A stretch of DNA of 16,272 bases, from assembly GCA_041687095.1 (NCBI GenBank), contig JAWLCQ010000107.1:1-16272 (forward strand), read 5' to 3'. The translations under genes were made by a program, and so were the position numbers. Below, in pieces: positions 6,306-12,910 of this stretch (its first letter is position 1; each line of letters opens with the position of its first letter). Source of the DNA: JAWLCQ01 sp041687095. GTDB taxonomy: Bacteria; Planctomycetota; Phycisphaerae; SM23-33. A model generated the notes under the pieces. That model had not been told where the DNA came from, made no database searches, and saw nothing but the letters and a program-made list of their open reading frames with translations.

Positions 6306-6888
6306 GGCCACGCTCCTCCAGGAGATCCTCGCCGTCAACCTCATGAACGCGCAGGTCTACGAGCACGCGAGGCGGGAGTCGCAGGTGGACACGTTGACCG
6401 GAACGGCCACCCGGAGGGTTTTCGAGGCCCAGCTCGAACGCGAGCACCGGCGATCCGTCCGCCACGGCAGCCCCTTCTCCGTCGCCCTCATCGACGTGGA
6501 CAAGTTCAAGCAGGTCAACGACCGCTACGGCCACGAGGCCGGCGACAGCATCCTCCGCAGGCTCACCGAGGTCTTCCGCCAGGGCATCCGCACCACCGAC
6601 GTGCTCTGCCGCTACGGCGGGGACGAGTTCGTGCTCCTCATGCCCGAGACCGACGCCATCCACGGCCGCGCCGTCGTCGACCGCCTCCGCGGGTCGGCCT
6701 TCTCCGTCACCACCGAAGGCGGGGAGCCCGTCACCATCAGTTGCGGGGTGGCCGAGTGGAACCCCGCCGACGGCGAGAGCGGCACCGAAGTGCTCCGCCG
6801 CGCCGACGCCGCCCTCTACGAGTCCAAGCGCGCCGGGCGCAACCGCGTCACGGTGCACGGGGGAACCATCGAGCCCGCGCACGTGTGA
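6253..6888 (+). CDS. GGDEF (diguanylate cyclase) half of the same protein
   Basis: C-terminal part that makes c-di-GMP from two GTP. It opens with the rest of the GAF domain, including CMCRFC and a further Cys (DMLCYK), then a linking helix and the GGDEF domain, which begins at DTLTGTATRRVFE. The signature GGDEF is intact (6616-6630, RYGGDEFVLL). The inhibitory site RxxD (RTTD) sits five residues before it, so both catalysis and product inhibition look possible. VALIDVDKFKQVNDRYGHEAGD and ADAALYESKRAGRN are standard. The frame is open back to 6091, but bases before ~6226 are shadows of the CBS-GAF frame. ATG 6253 is the first in-frame start after the C run, and no ribosome site is evident, as expected if this is really the 3' end of the gene at 5472. 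Confidence 0.85.
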   Translation: MCRFCASAEHSKDMLCYKATLLQEILAVNLMNAQVYEHARRESQVDTLTGTATRRVFEAQLEREHRRSVRHGSPFSVALIDVDKFKQVNDRYGHEAGDSILRRLTEVFRQGIRTTDVLCRYGGDEFVLLMPETDAIHGRAVVDRLRGSAFSVTTEGGEPVTISCGVAEWNPADGESGTEVLRRADAALYESKRAGRNRVTVHGGTIEPAHV

Positions 6889-6956
6889 TACGATCCCGGC
6901 GTGAACGCCCGAAGCGGGTCCGTGAGACAGAGGACGATGTTGGGTTTCTTCTTCAT
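6889..6956 (-). pseudogene. probable remnant of a sulfatase N-terminus
   Basis: On the minus strand, ATG 6956-6954 opens MKKKPNIVLCLTDPLRAFTPG. This resembles the first 20 residues of type I sulfatases (KPNIVLxxTDxLR, with the Asp a metal ligand). After about 21 residues the similarity ends against the 3' end of the cyclase gene, so almost the whole gene would be missing. Its ATG overlaps the stop of the fragment at 6953-7047 by ATGA, as in an operon. The call rests on a short match by eye. Confidence 0.4.
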
Positions 6957-7047
6957 GCCCGGTACTCGACGTCCACCGCTTGGCCCTCGCGGGCGCTGCG
7001 GCAGATGCCGGCGATCAGCTCGTCCACGACGCAGCCCCACAGGAGGA
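6953..7047 (-). pseudogene. C-terminal fragment of an unidentified gene upstream of the sulfatase remnant
   Basis: Immediately after the antitoxin stop, in the same frame, the minus strand reads through VVDELIAGICRSAREGQAVD and ends EYRA-stop with ATGA overlap to the sulfatase-like start. The form suggests the tail of a metabolic enzyme, perhaps a Gfo/Idh/MocA-type oxidoreductase, which often sits beside sulfatases in planctomycetes. The family call is weak. Confidence 0.25.
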
Positions 7048-7251
7048 TCAGTCCTCCATCATGTCGATCAGCTCAAGCTCTTTCCGCAGAATGCCATTGA
7101 CGATCCCCGCGATCTTCGCCGGTCCACGATTGCCCCCCTTGCTGAGCTTTTCGGCGACATCCTTGTCGAGGTAGACCGGAATCTCCAGTCGCTCGCGGGG
7201 CCGGTAAAACCGGCCGCGTTCGCCTTTGCTGAAGTCGTATTCCTTTTTCAT
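7048..7251 (-). CDS. BrnA-like antitoxin
   Basis: Antitoxin of a type II pair. It binds and blocks the toxin encoded just upstream and usually represses the shared promoter. It has 67 residues, with the typical start KKEYDFSKGERGRFYRP, a strand IPVYLDKDVAEKL, and helices AKIAGIVNGILRKELELI of the ribbon-helix-helix kind. The start is well supported: ATG at 7251 overlaps the toxin stop (ATGA), and AGGAGG (complement of 7260-7265) lies 8 bases upstream inside the toxin gene. This gives translation coupling with the toxin first and the antitoxin second, as in BrnTA systems. Confidence 0.8.
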   Translation of the reverse strand: MKKEYDFSKGERGRFYRPRERLEIPVYLDKDVAEKLSKGGNRGPAKIAGIVNGILRKELELIDMMED

Positions 7252-7538
7252 GGCTCGTGCCTCCTGTATGCGCTGCGTTCGCGGGGTGTCGGCTTCCTCG
7301 CAGAGATGATTCTAACGACCTCGCCGGTCTCCGTCTGGCAGTGCGTGTGGACAACCACCAGCAGGAGTTTGCCGCTCGCGGAGCCAATGGAGACCCAGCG
7401 ATCCTCGCCCTCGGAATGCTTCCCATCATACACAGACAGCACGCCTGGATCGCTGAAGATCAGGCAGGCGTCAAAAAACTGCACTCCATGCTTTCTGAAG
7501 TTGGCCGCGGCCTTCCTCGCATCCCACTCAAACCTCAT
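7248..7538 (-). CDS. BrnT family toxin
   Basis: Ribonuclease-type toxin that blocks translation when free of its antitoxin (family knowledge). At 96 residues it is the usual length. It has the hallmark start FEWDARKAAANFRKHGVQF, the central HSEGEDRWVSIG, the strand LLLVVVHT and the end RIISARKPTPRERSAYR. ATG 7538 has GGGAG (complement of 7546-7550) 7 bases upstream. No clear promoter is visible, as the 7539-7640 stretch is GC-rich without -10-like words. The pair faces the other way from both neighbours and lies beside apparent gene remnants, which suggests arrival by transfer or rearrangement. Both genes are intact. Confidence 0.88.
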   Translation of the reverse strand: MRFEWDARKAAANFRKHGVQFFDACLIFSDPGVLSVYDGKHSEGEDRWVSIGSASGKLLLVVVHTHCQTETGEVVRIISARKPTPRERSAYRRHEP

Positions 7539-7649
7539 CCCGTAGCTCCCGCCGATCTCGGGGCCTTGCTCCCAGCCATTCCGCGAAGGTTCGTCCTGCC
7601 CGAGAGCCTACCGCCGGAGTCCCCGTGCGTCCACTCCTTCCCTCCCCGG

Positions 7650-7678
7650 TTGACCCGACGCCCCCGCCCCCCTATCCT
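7650..7678 (+). promoter_or_regulatory. probable sigma70-type promoter of the DUF2520 gene
   Basis: TTGACC (7650-7655), a 17-base spacer and TATCCT (7673-7678). Transcription would start near 7685, just before the ribosome site AGGAGAG (7687-7693). Confidence 0.6.
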
Positions 7679-7696
7679 GCGGGCACAGGAGAGCGG

Positions 7697-8602
7697 ATGG
7701 ACGCATTGGCGAGCATCGGGATCATCGGGCCCGGGCGTGTGGGCACGGCCATGGGCCGCCTGTGCGTCCGCGCGGGCTACTCCGTCACCGCCGTCGCCGG
7801 GCGCGACCCCGCCCGCGCCCGCCGCGCCGCCACCGTCATCACCTCCCCCGACGCCGCCTGCACCCCCGACCACGCCGCACGAACCTCCGCCCTCCTCTTC
7901 CTCACCGTCCCCGACTCCGCCATCGCCGACGTCTGCCGCCAACTCGCCGACGCCAACGCCTTCCGCCCCGGAACGATCGTCGCCCACTGCAGCGGCGTGC
8001 TGGACAGCGACGTGCTGACCCCCGCCCGCGACGCCGGTGCCGCCGTCGCGTCGCTGCACCCCCTGCAGACGTTCCCGTCGGCCGGGGCGGCCGTGGACCA
8101 GTTCCCCGGCACGTACTGCTTCCTCGAGGGCGACGAGGCGGCAATGGCGCCACTGGAAACCCTCGCCACGGCCATCGGCGGGCGCCCCGTCCGCATCGCC
8201 AAGCCCGCCAAACCCCTCTACCATGCCGCCGCCGTCATGGCCTGCAACTACTTCACCGCCCTCATCGACGCCGCCACCGCCCTCGCCGCCGCGGCCGGGA
8301 TCGACCCCGAGACCTACCTGGCGGCGGTGCGGCCCCTGGTGCGGGCGACGAAGGAGAACATCTTCACCCTCGGGCCTCCCGACGCCCTCACCGGGCCCAT
8401 CGTCCGCGGCGATGCATCGACGGTCGCCCGCCACGTGCAGCGCATCCGCGAGAGCGACCTCGACCCCCGCCTGCTCGCCCTGTACCAATCCGCCGGCGAG
8501 TGGACCCTCGCCCTCGCCCAACGCCGCGGGGCCATCGACGAGCCCACCGCCCAGGAACTGCGCGACGCGCTGCACGCGGACCCCGCCCGAGACGATCCGT
8601 AG
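7697..8602 (+). CDS. Rossmann-like and DUF2520 domain protein
   Basis: Probable NAD(P)-binding protein of unknown substrate. An N-terminal Rossmann fold begins at once with IGIIGPGRVGTAMGRLC (residues 6-22, GxGxxG-type nucleotide loop). It continues with VAGRDPARARRAA and LLFLTVPDSAIADVC, much as in ketopantoate- or F420-NADP-reductase-like proteins. The C-terminal all-helical DUF2520 part has SLHPLQTFP, FLEGDE, YHAAAVMACNYFTALIDAA and VRATKENIF. The frame is open from 7625, but ATG 7697 is chosen because it directly follows AGGAGAG (7687-7693) and starts at the fold. The protein has 301 residues. It is single, with its own promoter, and converges on the lipoprotein gene that ends at 8813. 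The reaction is not known to me. Confidence 0.88.
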   Translation: MDALASIGIIGPGRVGTAMGRLCVRAGYSVTAVAGRDPARARRAATVITSPDAACTPDHAARTSALLFLTVPDSAIADVCRQLADANAFRPGTIVAHCSGVLDSDVLTPARDAGAAVASLHPLQTFPSAGAAVDQFPGTYCFLEGDEAAMAPLETLATAIGGRPVRIAKPAKPLYHAAAVMACNYFTALIDAATALAAAAGIDPETYLAAVRPLVRATKENIFTLGPPDALTGPIVRGDASTVARHVQRIRESDLDPRLLALYQSAGEWTLALAQRRGAIDEPTAQELRDALHADPARDDP

Positions 8603-8677
8603 AGATGCGAAGGCACCCCGCGTGTCACCGGGACCGCCTCAAAGACCCGTGCACGGTCGAGCCACCCGCCCCGGGAG

Positions 8678-8802
8678 ATACGCATCCCAGGTCATTCGCG
8701 GGCAATGTCGATTGGACGTGGTTGCGGGTGCCGTGGTTTGCGGAGCGAAGCGCAGCAACCACGTCCAATCGACATTGCCTGCGAAGTATCTGGAACGCGT
8801 AT
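8678..8802. repeat. large hairpin element, copy B (48-base arms)
   Basis: Left arm 8678-8725 and right arm 8755-8802 pair at 42 of 48 positions. The inner 24 (8702-8725 with 8755-8778) pair perfectly. All six mismatches are in the outer half. The 29-base loop (8726-8754) begins GGGTGCCGTGG and contains GCGGAGCGAAGCG; it and the adjacent right arm recur almost unchanged in copy A near 924-962. The element fills the gap between two convergent genes (8602 and 8813), where it could act as a two-way transcription stop, although it has no T tract. Confidence 0.9.
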
Positions 8803-8812
8803 GAGGCGAGGC

Positions 8813-9265
8813 TCACGGCACGGGGGTGGCCGTCAGGTGCACCTGGCGCTGGCGGGCCTGTTCGGCGGCGGGGGTTTCGGGGTAGCGGCGGACGACCTCG
8901 CCGTAGAACACCCCCGCCTGGTCCAGGTTGCCGGTCTTCTCGTAGCAGTAGCTCAGCCAGAAGAGCGCCTCGGCGGCGTGCTCGCGGTCCCCGACGGCGT
9001 CGAAGCGGTCGACGAGGTCCGCCAGCCGCGGCCGGGCCTCGTCGTACTGCAGGTCCATGACAAGGGCGACGGCGGCGTCGAGTTCGGCGATGGAGGGCAT
9101 GACGGCCGGTCCCCCGGGGGGGGGCGCTTCGTGGGCCGTCGAACGCCGCGAGGGCGCCTCCCGCCCACCCGACGGCCAACCGAGCGGAGCACGGTTCGCG
9201 CAGCCCGTAAGGGTCAGGCCGGCCGCGAACAGCATGAGCGCGATATGGGGGATGTGGCTACGCAA
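8813..9265 (-). CDS. TPR-containing lipoprotein
   Basis: Probable periplasm-facing lipoprotein. The signal peptide ends in the lipobox LTGC (Cys 22) after a hydrophobic run (IALMLFAAGLTLT). After a proline-rich linker, residues ~58-145 form tetratricopeptide-like helices: AVALVMDLQYDEARPRLADL, AEALFWLSYCYEKTGNLDQA and VFYGEVVRRYPETPAAEQA. The start is TTG 9265, eight bases inside the end of the upstream gene, with a strong GGAGGAG (complement of 9275-9281) 9 bases upstream. This indicates translation coupling to the coiled-coil membrane protein. It is the last gene of the sigma-factor cluster at 8813-11286. The partner and role are unknown; a scaffold in envelope sensing is a guess. Confidence 0.82.
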   Translation of the reverse strand: MRSHIPHIALMLFAAGLTLTGCANRAPLGWPSGGREAPSRRSTAHEAPPPGGPAVMPSIAELDAAVALVMDLQYDEARPRLADLVDRFDAVGDREHAAEALFWLSYCYEKTGNLDQAGVFYGEVVRRYPETPAAEQARQRQVHLTATPVP

Positions 9266-10511
9266 GGCGCTGCACTCCTCCCAGGACGAGCCTCGCCTCG
9301 ACCAGCCACGACCGCACGGCCGGGGGCGTCTCGGGCGACTCCAGCGCCTCGTCGATGCCCTCGACGATCTTGCGGCTGCGGAGGTGGGACGTCAGGGCGT
9401 CGCGGGCGCGGGGGTCGTTGGCGCTGAGCAGCGACAGCCGCGTCAACGCCGCCTCCGCCTGGTCGAGGATCTCCCGCGTGCCCTCGCGCCGCACGGTCTT
9501 GCGGAGTTCGGCGGCGCGGGCGAGGAGGCGGGTGTTGCGGACGGCCGCCTGGTACGCCGCCAGGTCCTGAAGCCCGGGGGCGGCGGCGGCGAGGTAGGCG
9601 TGTTCCATGTCCGCCCACGCCGCTCGCATCGCCGCCCGCGCCCGCAGGAGCTGCTCCTCGGTGGAGCGGGCGTCGGCGAGGGCGGCGTCGCGCTGCTGCT
9701 GCGTGCGGGTGAGTTCGTCCACGGCGGCGGCGAGGCGGACCTCCACGCCCCGCAGGCGATCGAGTTCCTCGATCCGCTTGCGGGCCTCGTCGAGCTGCTT
9801 CTGCAGCGTGGCGAGCTGGTCGGCGGACTGCTGGGCGATGGCGGCCTGCTGGGTGTAGGTCTGCTGCTTGGCGTCGTACTGGGCCTGCAGGGAGGCGAGG
9901 CGTTGGGCGAGTTGGCCGTTGGCCTGCGTGAGTTCCTCGACCCGCTGATCCTGGGCAGCGGCGTGGGCGATGGCCTGGCTTTGTGACTGCTCGCGGCGGT
10001 CGGCGAGGTCGCGGAGTTCGGCGACGGCGTGCTTGAGTTCGGCGAGTTCGGCGAGTTGCTGCTCGGTGGCGGGGCGGGTGACAGTGGCGGGGGCGCCCTG
10101 CTGCACCGCGGGGTCCCCGGGCGCGGCGGACCCGTCACGGCCGCCGGGGCCGAACCCGTCGGTCTGCGGTGCGCGGGCGAGGGGTTCGCGCCCGCTCCCC
10201 AGCCGCCCGAGCGGCCCGGCGAGGAGGAGGCCCAAGGCGAAGACCAGCACCGCCGCCGCGGCCGCCAGCGGCCCCCACCGCCAGGCCCACGACCGGCGGG
10301 GCTGCACGTAGTCCTCCGCAAGGAGGGGGCGGCGGGAGGCGGAGCGGGAGGCGAGGACGGTTCCGTCCGCTGCCGCCGCGCGCGAGGGCGTCAGCTCGTC
10401 GGGCCGGATGACCGGCGCGGCGGGCTGGGCGTTGCGGGCGGCCTCCTCGGCGCCCCAGCGGCGGAGCATCGATTCGAGGCGGTCGTCGGGCTGTTTCGGT
10501 TCGGAGGTCAT
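9258..10511 (-). CDS. membrane-anchored long coiled-coil protein beside ECF sigma factor
   Basis: 417-residue protein of unknown function. The N-terminal ~75 residues (RLESMLRRWGAEEAARN, then proline/alanine-rich sequence) would lie in the cytoplasm. One transmembrane segment spans about residues 78-100 (GPLAAAAAVLVFALGLLLAG). From ~150 to 315 there is a long heptad-rich coiled coil full of Gln, Glu and Leu (ELTQANGQLAQRLASLQAQY, QLDEARKRIEELDRL). A helical C-terminal domain follows. ATG 10511 has GAGGG about 9 bases upstream. It lies between an ECF sigma gene and a TPR lipoprotein gene on the same strand, so its cytoplasmic end may bind the sigma factor like an anti-sigma protein. No known anti-sigma domain or zinc motif is visible, so this is inference. 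Confidence 0.8.
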   Translation of the reverse strand: MTSEPKQPDDRLESMLRRWGAEEAARNAQPAAPVIRPDELTPSRAAAADGTVLASRSASRRPLLAEDYVQPRRSWAWRWGPLAAAAAVLVFALGLLLAGPLGRLGSGREPLARAPQTDGFGPGGRDGSAAPGDPAVQQGAPATVTRPATEQQLAELAELKHAVAELRDLADRREQSQSQAIAHAAAQDQRVEELTQANGQLAQRLASLQAQYDAKQQTYTQQAAIAQQSADQLATLQKQLDEARKRIEELDRLRGVEVRLAAAVDELTRTQQQRDAALADARSTEEQLLRARAAMRAAWADMEHAYLAAAAPGLQDLAAYQAAVRNTRLLARAAELRKTVRREGTREILDQAEAALTRLSLLSANDPRARDALTSHLRSRKIVEGIDEALESPETPPAVRSWLVEARLVLGGVQRLA

Positions 10512-10623
10512 AGCGTCATCCCTCTATAGCCCGCCCGCGACGAATTGCGCAGGAACCGTGGGCGGCGATGGAACGGGGCGGGTTCCTCCTGCCGTTGGGC
10601 CTCACGGCCATCGGCGCCGCAGA

Positions 10624-10706
10624 TGCAGGGGCGAGACGCCCCGGCGACCCATGGGCGGAACGCCCGCGTCCCGGCGACCCATGGGCGGGCCGCCCACGCC
10701 ACGGCG
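10624..10706. repeat. second cluster of CGAGACG-type short palindromes
   Basis: Contains GCAGGGGCGAGACGCCCC followed by two direct copies of CCGGCGACCCATGGGCGG (10641-10658 and 10671-10688), and GGGCGGGCCGCCCACG. It is related to the cluster at 3382-3537 but more degraded. It lies in the 208-base gap between the sigma gene and the coiled-coil gene. The rest of the gap (10512-10623) shows only a weak TATAGA (complement of 10523-10528) that could serve as a -10 box. Confidence 0.65.
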
Positions 10707-10719
10707 CTTCGCGGTTCGT

Positions 10720-11286
10720 TCATTCGAGCACCCCCTTGCCCTTGAGGCAGCGTTCGAGGAGGTCCCTCGCCTCGGACAGCCGCACGCGCACGGTGGACTC
10801 GGGCATGCCGGTGGCGTTGGCGATGTTCCGCGTGGTCCGCCCGTCCTCGTAGCGGAGGCGGACGAGGCGCTGGAGTTCGGGCGGGAGGTGCTGGACGCAG
10901 TCGCGGACGGCGAGGAATTCCTCGTGCGCGGCGGCGCGGTCGCGGGGGTTGTCGGGGTCGGGGAAGACGGCCTCGGCGAGTTCGGGGTCGAAGACGTCCC
11001 AGCGGGGGCGTTTGGCCCAGTGGCGGCGGGCGACGTTGCGGGCGATCGAGCCGATCCACGTCCGCAGGGCCCCCTTGTCGGGGTCGTAGGTGTCCACGGA
11101 GCGGTGGATGTTGAGAAAGACTTCCTGGAGGTGGTCATCGGCGTCGGCGGGGGAGAACCCGCAGCGGAGGAGGTACACCCGCACCGGGGGCGCGTGGGCG
11201 GTGAAGAGGCGCTCGAACGCCCCCGCATCGCCGGTCCGCACCGCGGTGATCAGCTCTCCATCGCTTTCCTGCACGCGCGTCTGCAT
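10720..11286 (-). CDS. ECF-type RNA polymerase sigma factor
   Basis: Second sigma factor of the window, 188 residues. Region 2 covers about residues 15-95: GDAGAFERLFTAHAPPVRVYL, ADADDHLQEVFLNIHRSVDTY and LRTWIGSIARNVARRHW. Region 4 covers about residues 128-185: HLPPELQRLVRLRYEDGRTT, and the recognition helix GMPESTVRVRLSEARDLLERC. The frame runs upstream to 11658, but that part crosses a dispersed repeat. ATG 11286 is chosen because it follows GAAGG and a good promoter (11303-11331) and leaves a normal N-terminus (MQTRVQESDGELI). The gene is followed on the same strand by the coiled-coil membrane protein and the TPR lipoprotein, likely its control partners. It differs clearly from the sigma factor at 1073. 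Confidence 0.92.
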   Translation of the reverse strand: MQTRVQESDGELITAVRTGDAGAFERLFTAHAPPVRVYLLRCGFSPADADDHLQEVFLNIHRSVDTYDPDKGALRTWIGSIARNVARRHWAKRPRWDVFDPELAEAVFPDPDNPRDRAAAHEEFLAVRDCVQHLPPELQRLVRLRYEDGRTTRNIANATGMPESTVRVRLSEARDLLERCLKGKGVLE

Positions 11287-11302
11287 ATCCTTGCCTTCGC
11301 CG

Positions 11303-11331
11303 ATTGTGAAGAATCCGCCCCCCGCAGTCAA
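11303..11331 (-). promoter_or_regulatory. probable promoter of the second ECF sigma gene
   Basis: Read on the minus strand: TTGACT (complement of 11326-11331), 17 bases, CACAAT (complement of 11303-11308). Transcription would start about 10 bases before ATG 11286. It looks like a housekeeping promoter, not a GAAC-type ECF promoter, so autoregulation is not evident. Confidence 0.55.
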
Positions 11332-11412
11332 GCAAGGATGCGGGTTCGGGTTCGCCCCGGGTGTGGCCGGTCTTCGGTGGGTCCTTTGGCCACGGCATCG
11401 CGCGGGGGGGGG

Positions 11413-11606
11413 TCCCAAATCCGAAACTCGAAACCCGAAATCCGAAACAGGCTCAAAACGGCAAATCCGAATGACAGAAACGGGCTTCGGGTCTGCGGGA
11501 GTCGGCGATGCAAGCGAAGCGTCCTGTGGCGAGGCCGCGTTTGGGATTTCGGGCCTTCGGATTTCGGATTTGTTTCGGAGTTCGTGCTTCGGATTTCGGA
11601 TTTCGA
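11413..11606. repeat. CCGAAATCCGAAA-type inverted repeat element
   Basis: The left side (11416-11482) is a series of AAATCCGAAA/AACTCGAAA/AACCCGAAA words. The right side (11543-11606) carries the reverse, GGATTTCGG and TTCGGATTTCGGATTT, several times. The centre includes GGGCTTCGGGTCTGCGGG. The whole forms a long imperfect inverted repeat with internal short-period repetition, in the divergent gap between the sigma gene (minus) and the TatD-type gene (plus). Confidence 0.8.
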
Positions 11607-11744
11607 CGGGCCCGGCGGGTTCCGGATGCCATCCAACCCTCCCCGCCCGGCGGACCACCGTTTTTCGGCCACACCCGTTCGCCCCGCGCGGCCGCCCCCT
11701 TTGCCCCGCTTCCGGGAATGGCCCCTGGAGCGTATCATCGGGGC

Positions 11745-12560
11745 ATGGCCGACTTCGTCTGCATCGACGCGCACGTGCATCTGCAGGACCCGCGGTTCGA
11801 GAGCGACCGTGAGTCCGTCGTCGCCCGCGCGCGGGACGCGGGCGTGACGGGCATGGTGTGCAACGGCACGCGTGAGAGCGACTGGCCGCTCGTCCGCGAA
11901 CTCGCCGCCCGCCACCCCGGGGTGGTGGTCCCGTGCTTCGGGCTGCACCCGTGGTACGCGGGCGACCGCTCGCAGGGCTGGGAGGAGCGGCTGCGGGAGG
12001 CGCTGGGGAGCGTGGCGTCGGGCGTGGGCGAGATCGGGCTGGACCGCTGGGTCGAGCCCCGCGACGAACCCGCCCAGGAACTCGTCTTCCGCCGCCAACT
12101 GGAGATCGCCCGCGAACTGAACCGCCCCGTCATGGTGCACTGCCTCCGCGCGTGGGGGTGGCTGCTGGAGGTCCTGGGCGACACGCCCCCCCTCCCCCGC
12201 GGGATGCTCCTGCACGCGTACGGCGGATCGGTGGAACTCATCGACGAACTGGCGGGGAGGGGCGCGTACTTCTCGTTCGGAGGCGATACCCTGCGCGAGG
12301 GCAAGCATCGCAAGCGCCAGGCCCTGTTGGCCGTGCCGATCGAGCGGCTGCTCGTGGAGACCGACGCCCCCGATCTCCCCCCGCCCCACCGCTACGCCCC
12401 GCACGCGCGGCCGGACGGGGCGGGCGCCCCGCGCAACGAGCCCGCCAACCTGCCGCGAATCATCGATGGCCTGGCGGAGGTGCGCGGGATGACGATGGAA
12501 GACTTGGCCGCCGTCACGACGGAGAACGCACGGCGGTTCCTGGGGAGGTTGCGGCCATGA
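11745..12560 (+). CDS. TatD family metal-dependent hydrolase (putative deoxyribonuclease)
   Basis: TIM-barrel hydrolase of the TatD family, whose members act as metal-dependent 3'-5' DNases. It has 271 residues, the usual size. Metal-binding positions are visible: H10 and H12 (DAHVHL), E96 (GEIGLD), H132 (MVHC), H157 (LLHAYGG) and D207 (ETDAPD). GLHPW (66-70) and NEPANLP near residue 230 are also typical. The frame is open from 11508, but the earlier part crosses the repeat at 11413-11606. ATG 11745 matches the family start. TATCAT (11733-11738) lies 6 bases before this ATG, so a leaderless transcript is possible; no convincing -35 box is seen. The TGA overlaps the next ATG (ATGA at 12557), linking it to the repeat-built ORF and then to the TcdA gene. 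Confidence 0.92.
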   Translation: MADFVCIDAHVHLQDPRFESDRESVVARARDAGVTGMVCNGTRESDWPLVRELAARHPGVVVPCFGLHPWYAGDRSQGWEERLREALGSVASGVGEIGLDRWVEPRDEPAQELVFRRQLEIARELNRPVMVHCLRAWGWLLEVLGDTPPLPRGMLLHAYGGSVELIDELAGRGAYFSFGGDTLREGKHRKRQALLAVPIERLLVETDAPDLPPPHRYAPHARPDGAGAPRNEPANLPRIIDGLAEVRGMTMEDLAAVTTENARRFLGRLRP

Positions 12561-12910
12561 GCGACTACGCGCGGATCCACTGCGCCCTCGTCCCGCGGAA
12601 GCATCAACCCCTCTCCCCCGGGGGAGAGGTGCCCGAGCGCAACGAGGGCGGTGAGGGGGGGCCCTGGGACCACCGGCACGCCCCGAAAAAGGGGACTGGC
12701 TCCGGAGCGGGGTGCTGTTCCCCGCGCAGGTGCCTGTCCCCCTTTTCGCGAACTCGCGGGCGATCCGCGAGTTCGGGGGCAGCGCGTCCGCGAGTTGGAA
12801 CCCCACGGGTCTGCGAAGGCCCCCCTCATCTGTCGCTGCGCGACATCTTCTCCCCCGGGGGAGAAGGGTTCGTACAGCGGTTCCTGGGGGGAATCGAGGT
12901 GACGGTATGA
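12557..12910 (+). CDS. 117-residue ORF mostly built of repeat elements, ATGA-coupled at both ends
   Basis: ATG 12557 overlaps the TatD stop, and TGA 12908-12910 overlaps the ATG of the next gene at 12907. Only the first ~16 residues (MSDYARIHCALVPRKH) and the last ~13 (FVQRFLGGIEVTV) lie outside recognisable repeats. The middle is two inverted copies of a CTCCCCCGGGGGAG element around a GGGGAC palindrome. The two unique ends could be remains of a small gene once placed between tatD and tcdA and later broken up by repeat insertions in frame, or the open frame may be chance. No domain is recognised. I would not assign a function. Confidence 0.3.
   Translation: MSDYARIHCALVPRKHQPLSPGGEVPERNEGGEGGPWDHRHAPKKGTGSGAGCCSPRRCLSPFSRTRGRSASSGAARPRVGTPRVCEGPPHLSLRDIFSPGGEGFVQRFLGGIEVTV
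12605..12874. repeat. composite repeat: inverted CTCCCCCGGGGGAG pair around a GGGGAC palindrome
   Basis: Perfect 20-base palindromes occur at 12610-12629 (CCTCTCCCCCGGGGGAGAGG) and 12847-12866 (CTTCTCCCCCGGGGGAGAAG). The flanks of the second match the first when reversed (AACCC before, GTGAGGGGGG / ATGAGGGGGG about 25 bases after), so they are two opposed copies of one element. Between them are a GGGGAC palindrome (12684-12748), nearly the same as that at 1761-1825, and a 10-bp stem GAACTCGCGG/CCGCGAGTTC (12750-12774). Confidence 0.85.

Noticed and set aside
7535..8575. Minus-strand open frame of 346 codons opposite the DUF2520 gene
   Set aside because: Composition is Gly/Val/Asp-rich without motifs; the plus-strand gene has a promoter, ribosome site and Rossmann motif.
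11508..11744. N-terminal extension of the TatD-type protein
   Set aside because: Encoded by the CCGAAAT repeat; the family start DAHVHL falls directly after ATG 11745.
12712..12906. Upstream extension of the TcdA protein
   Set aside because: Consists of translated repeats; homology begins at SERFLRIQQLLG after ATG 12907.
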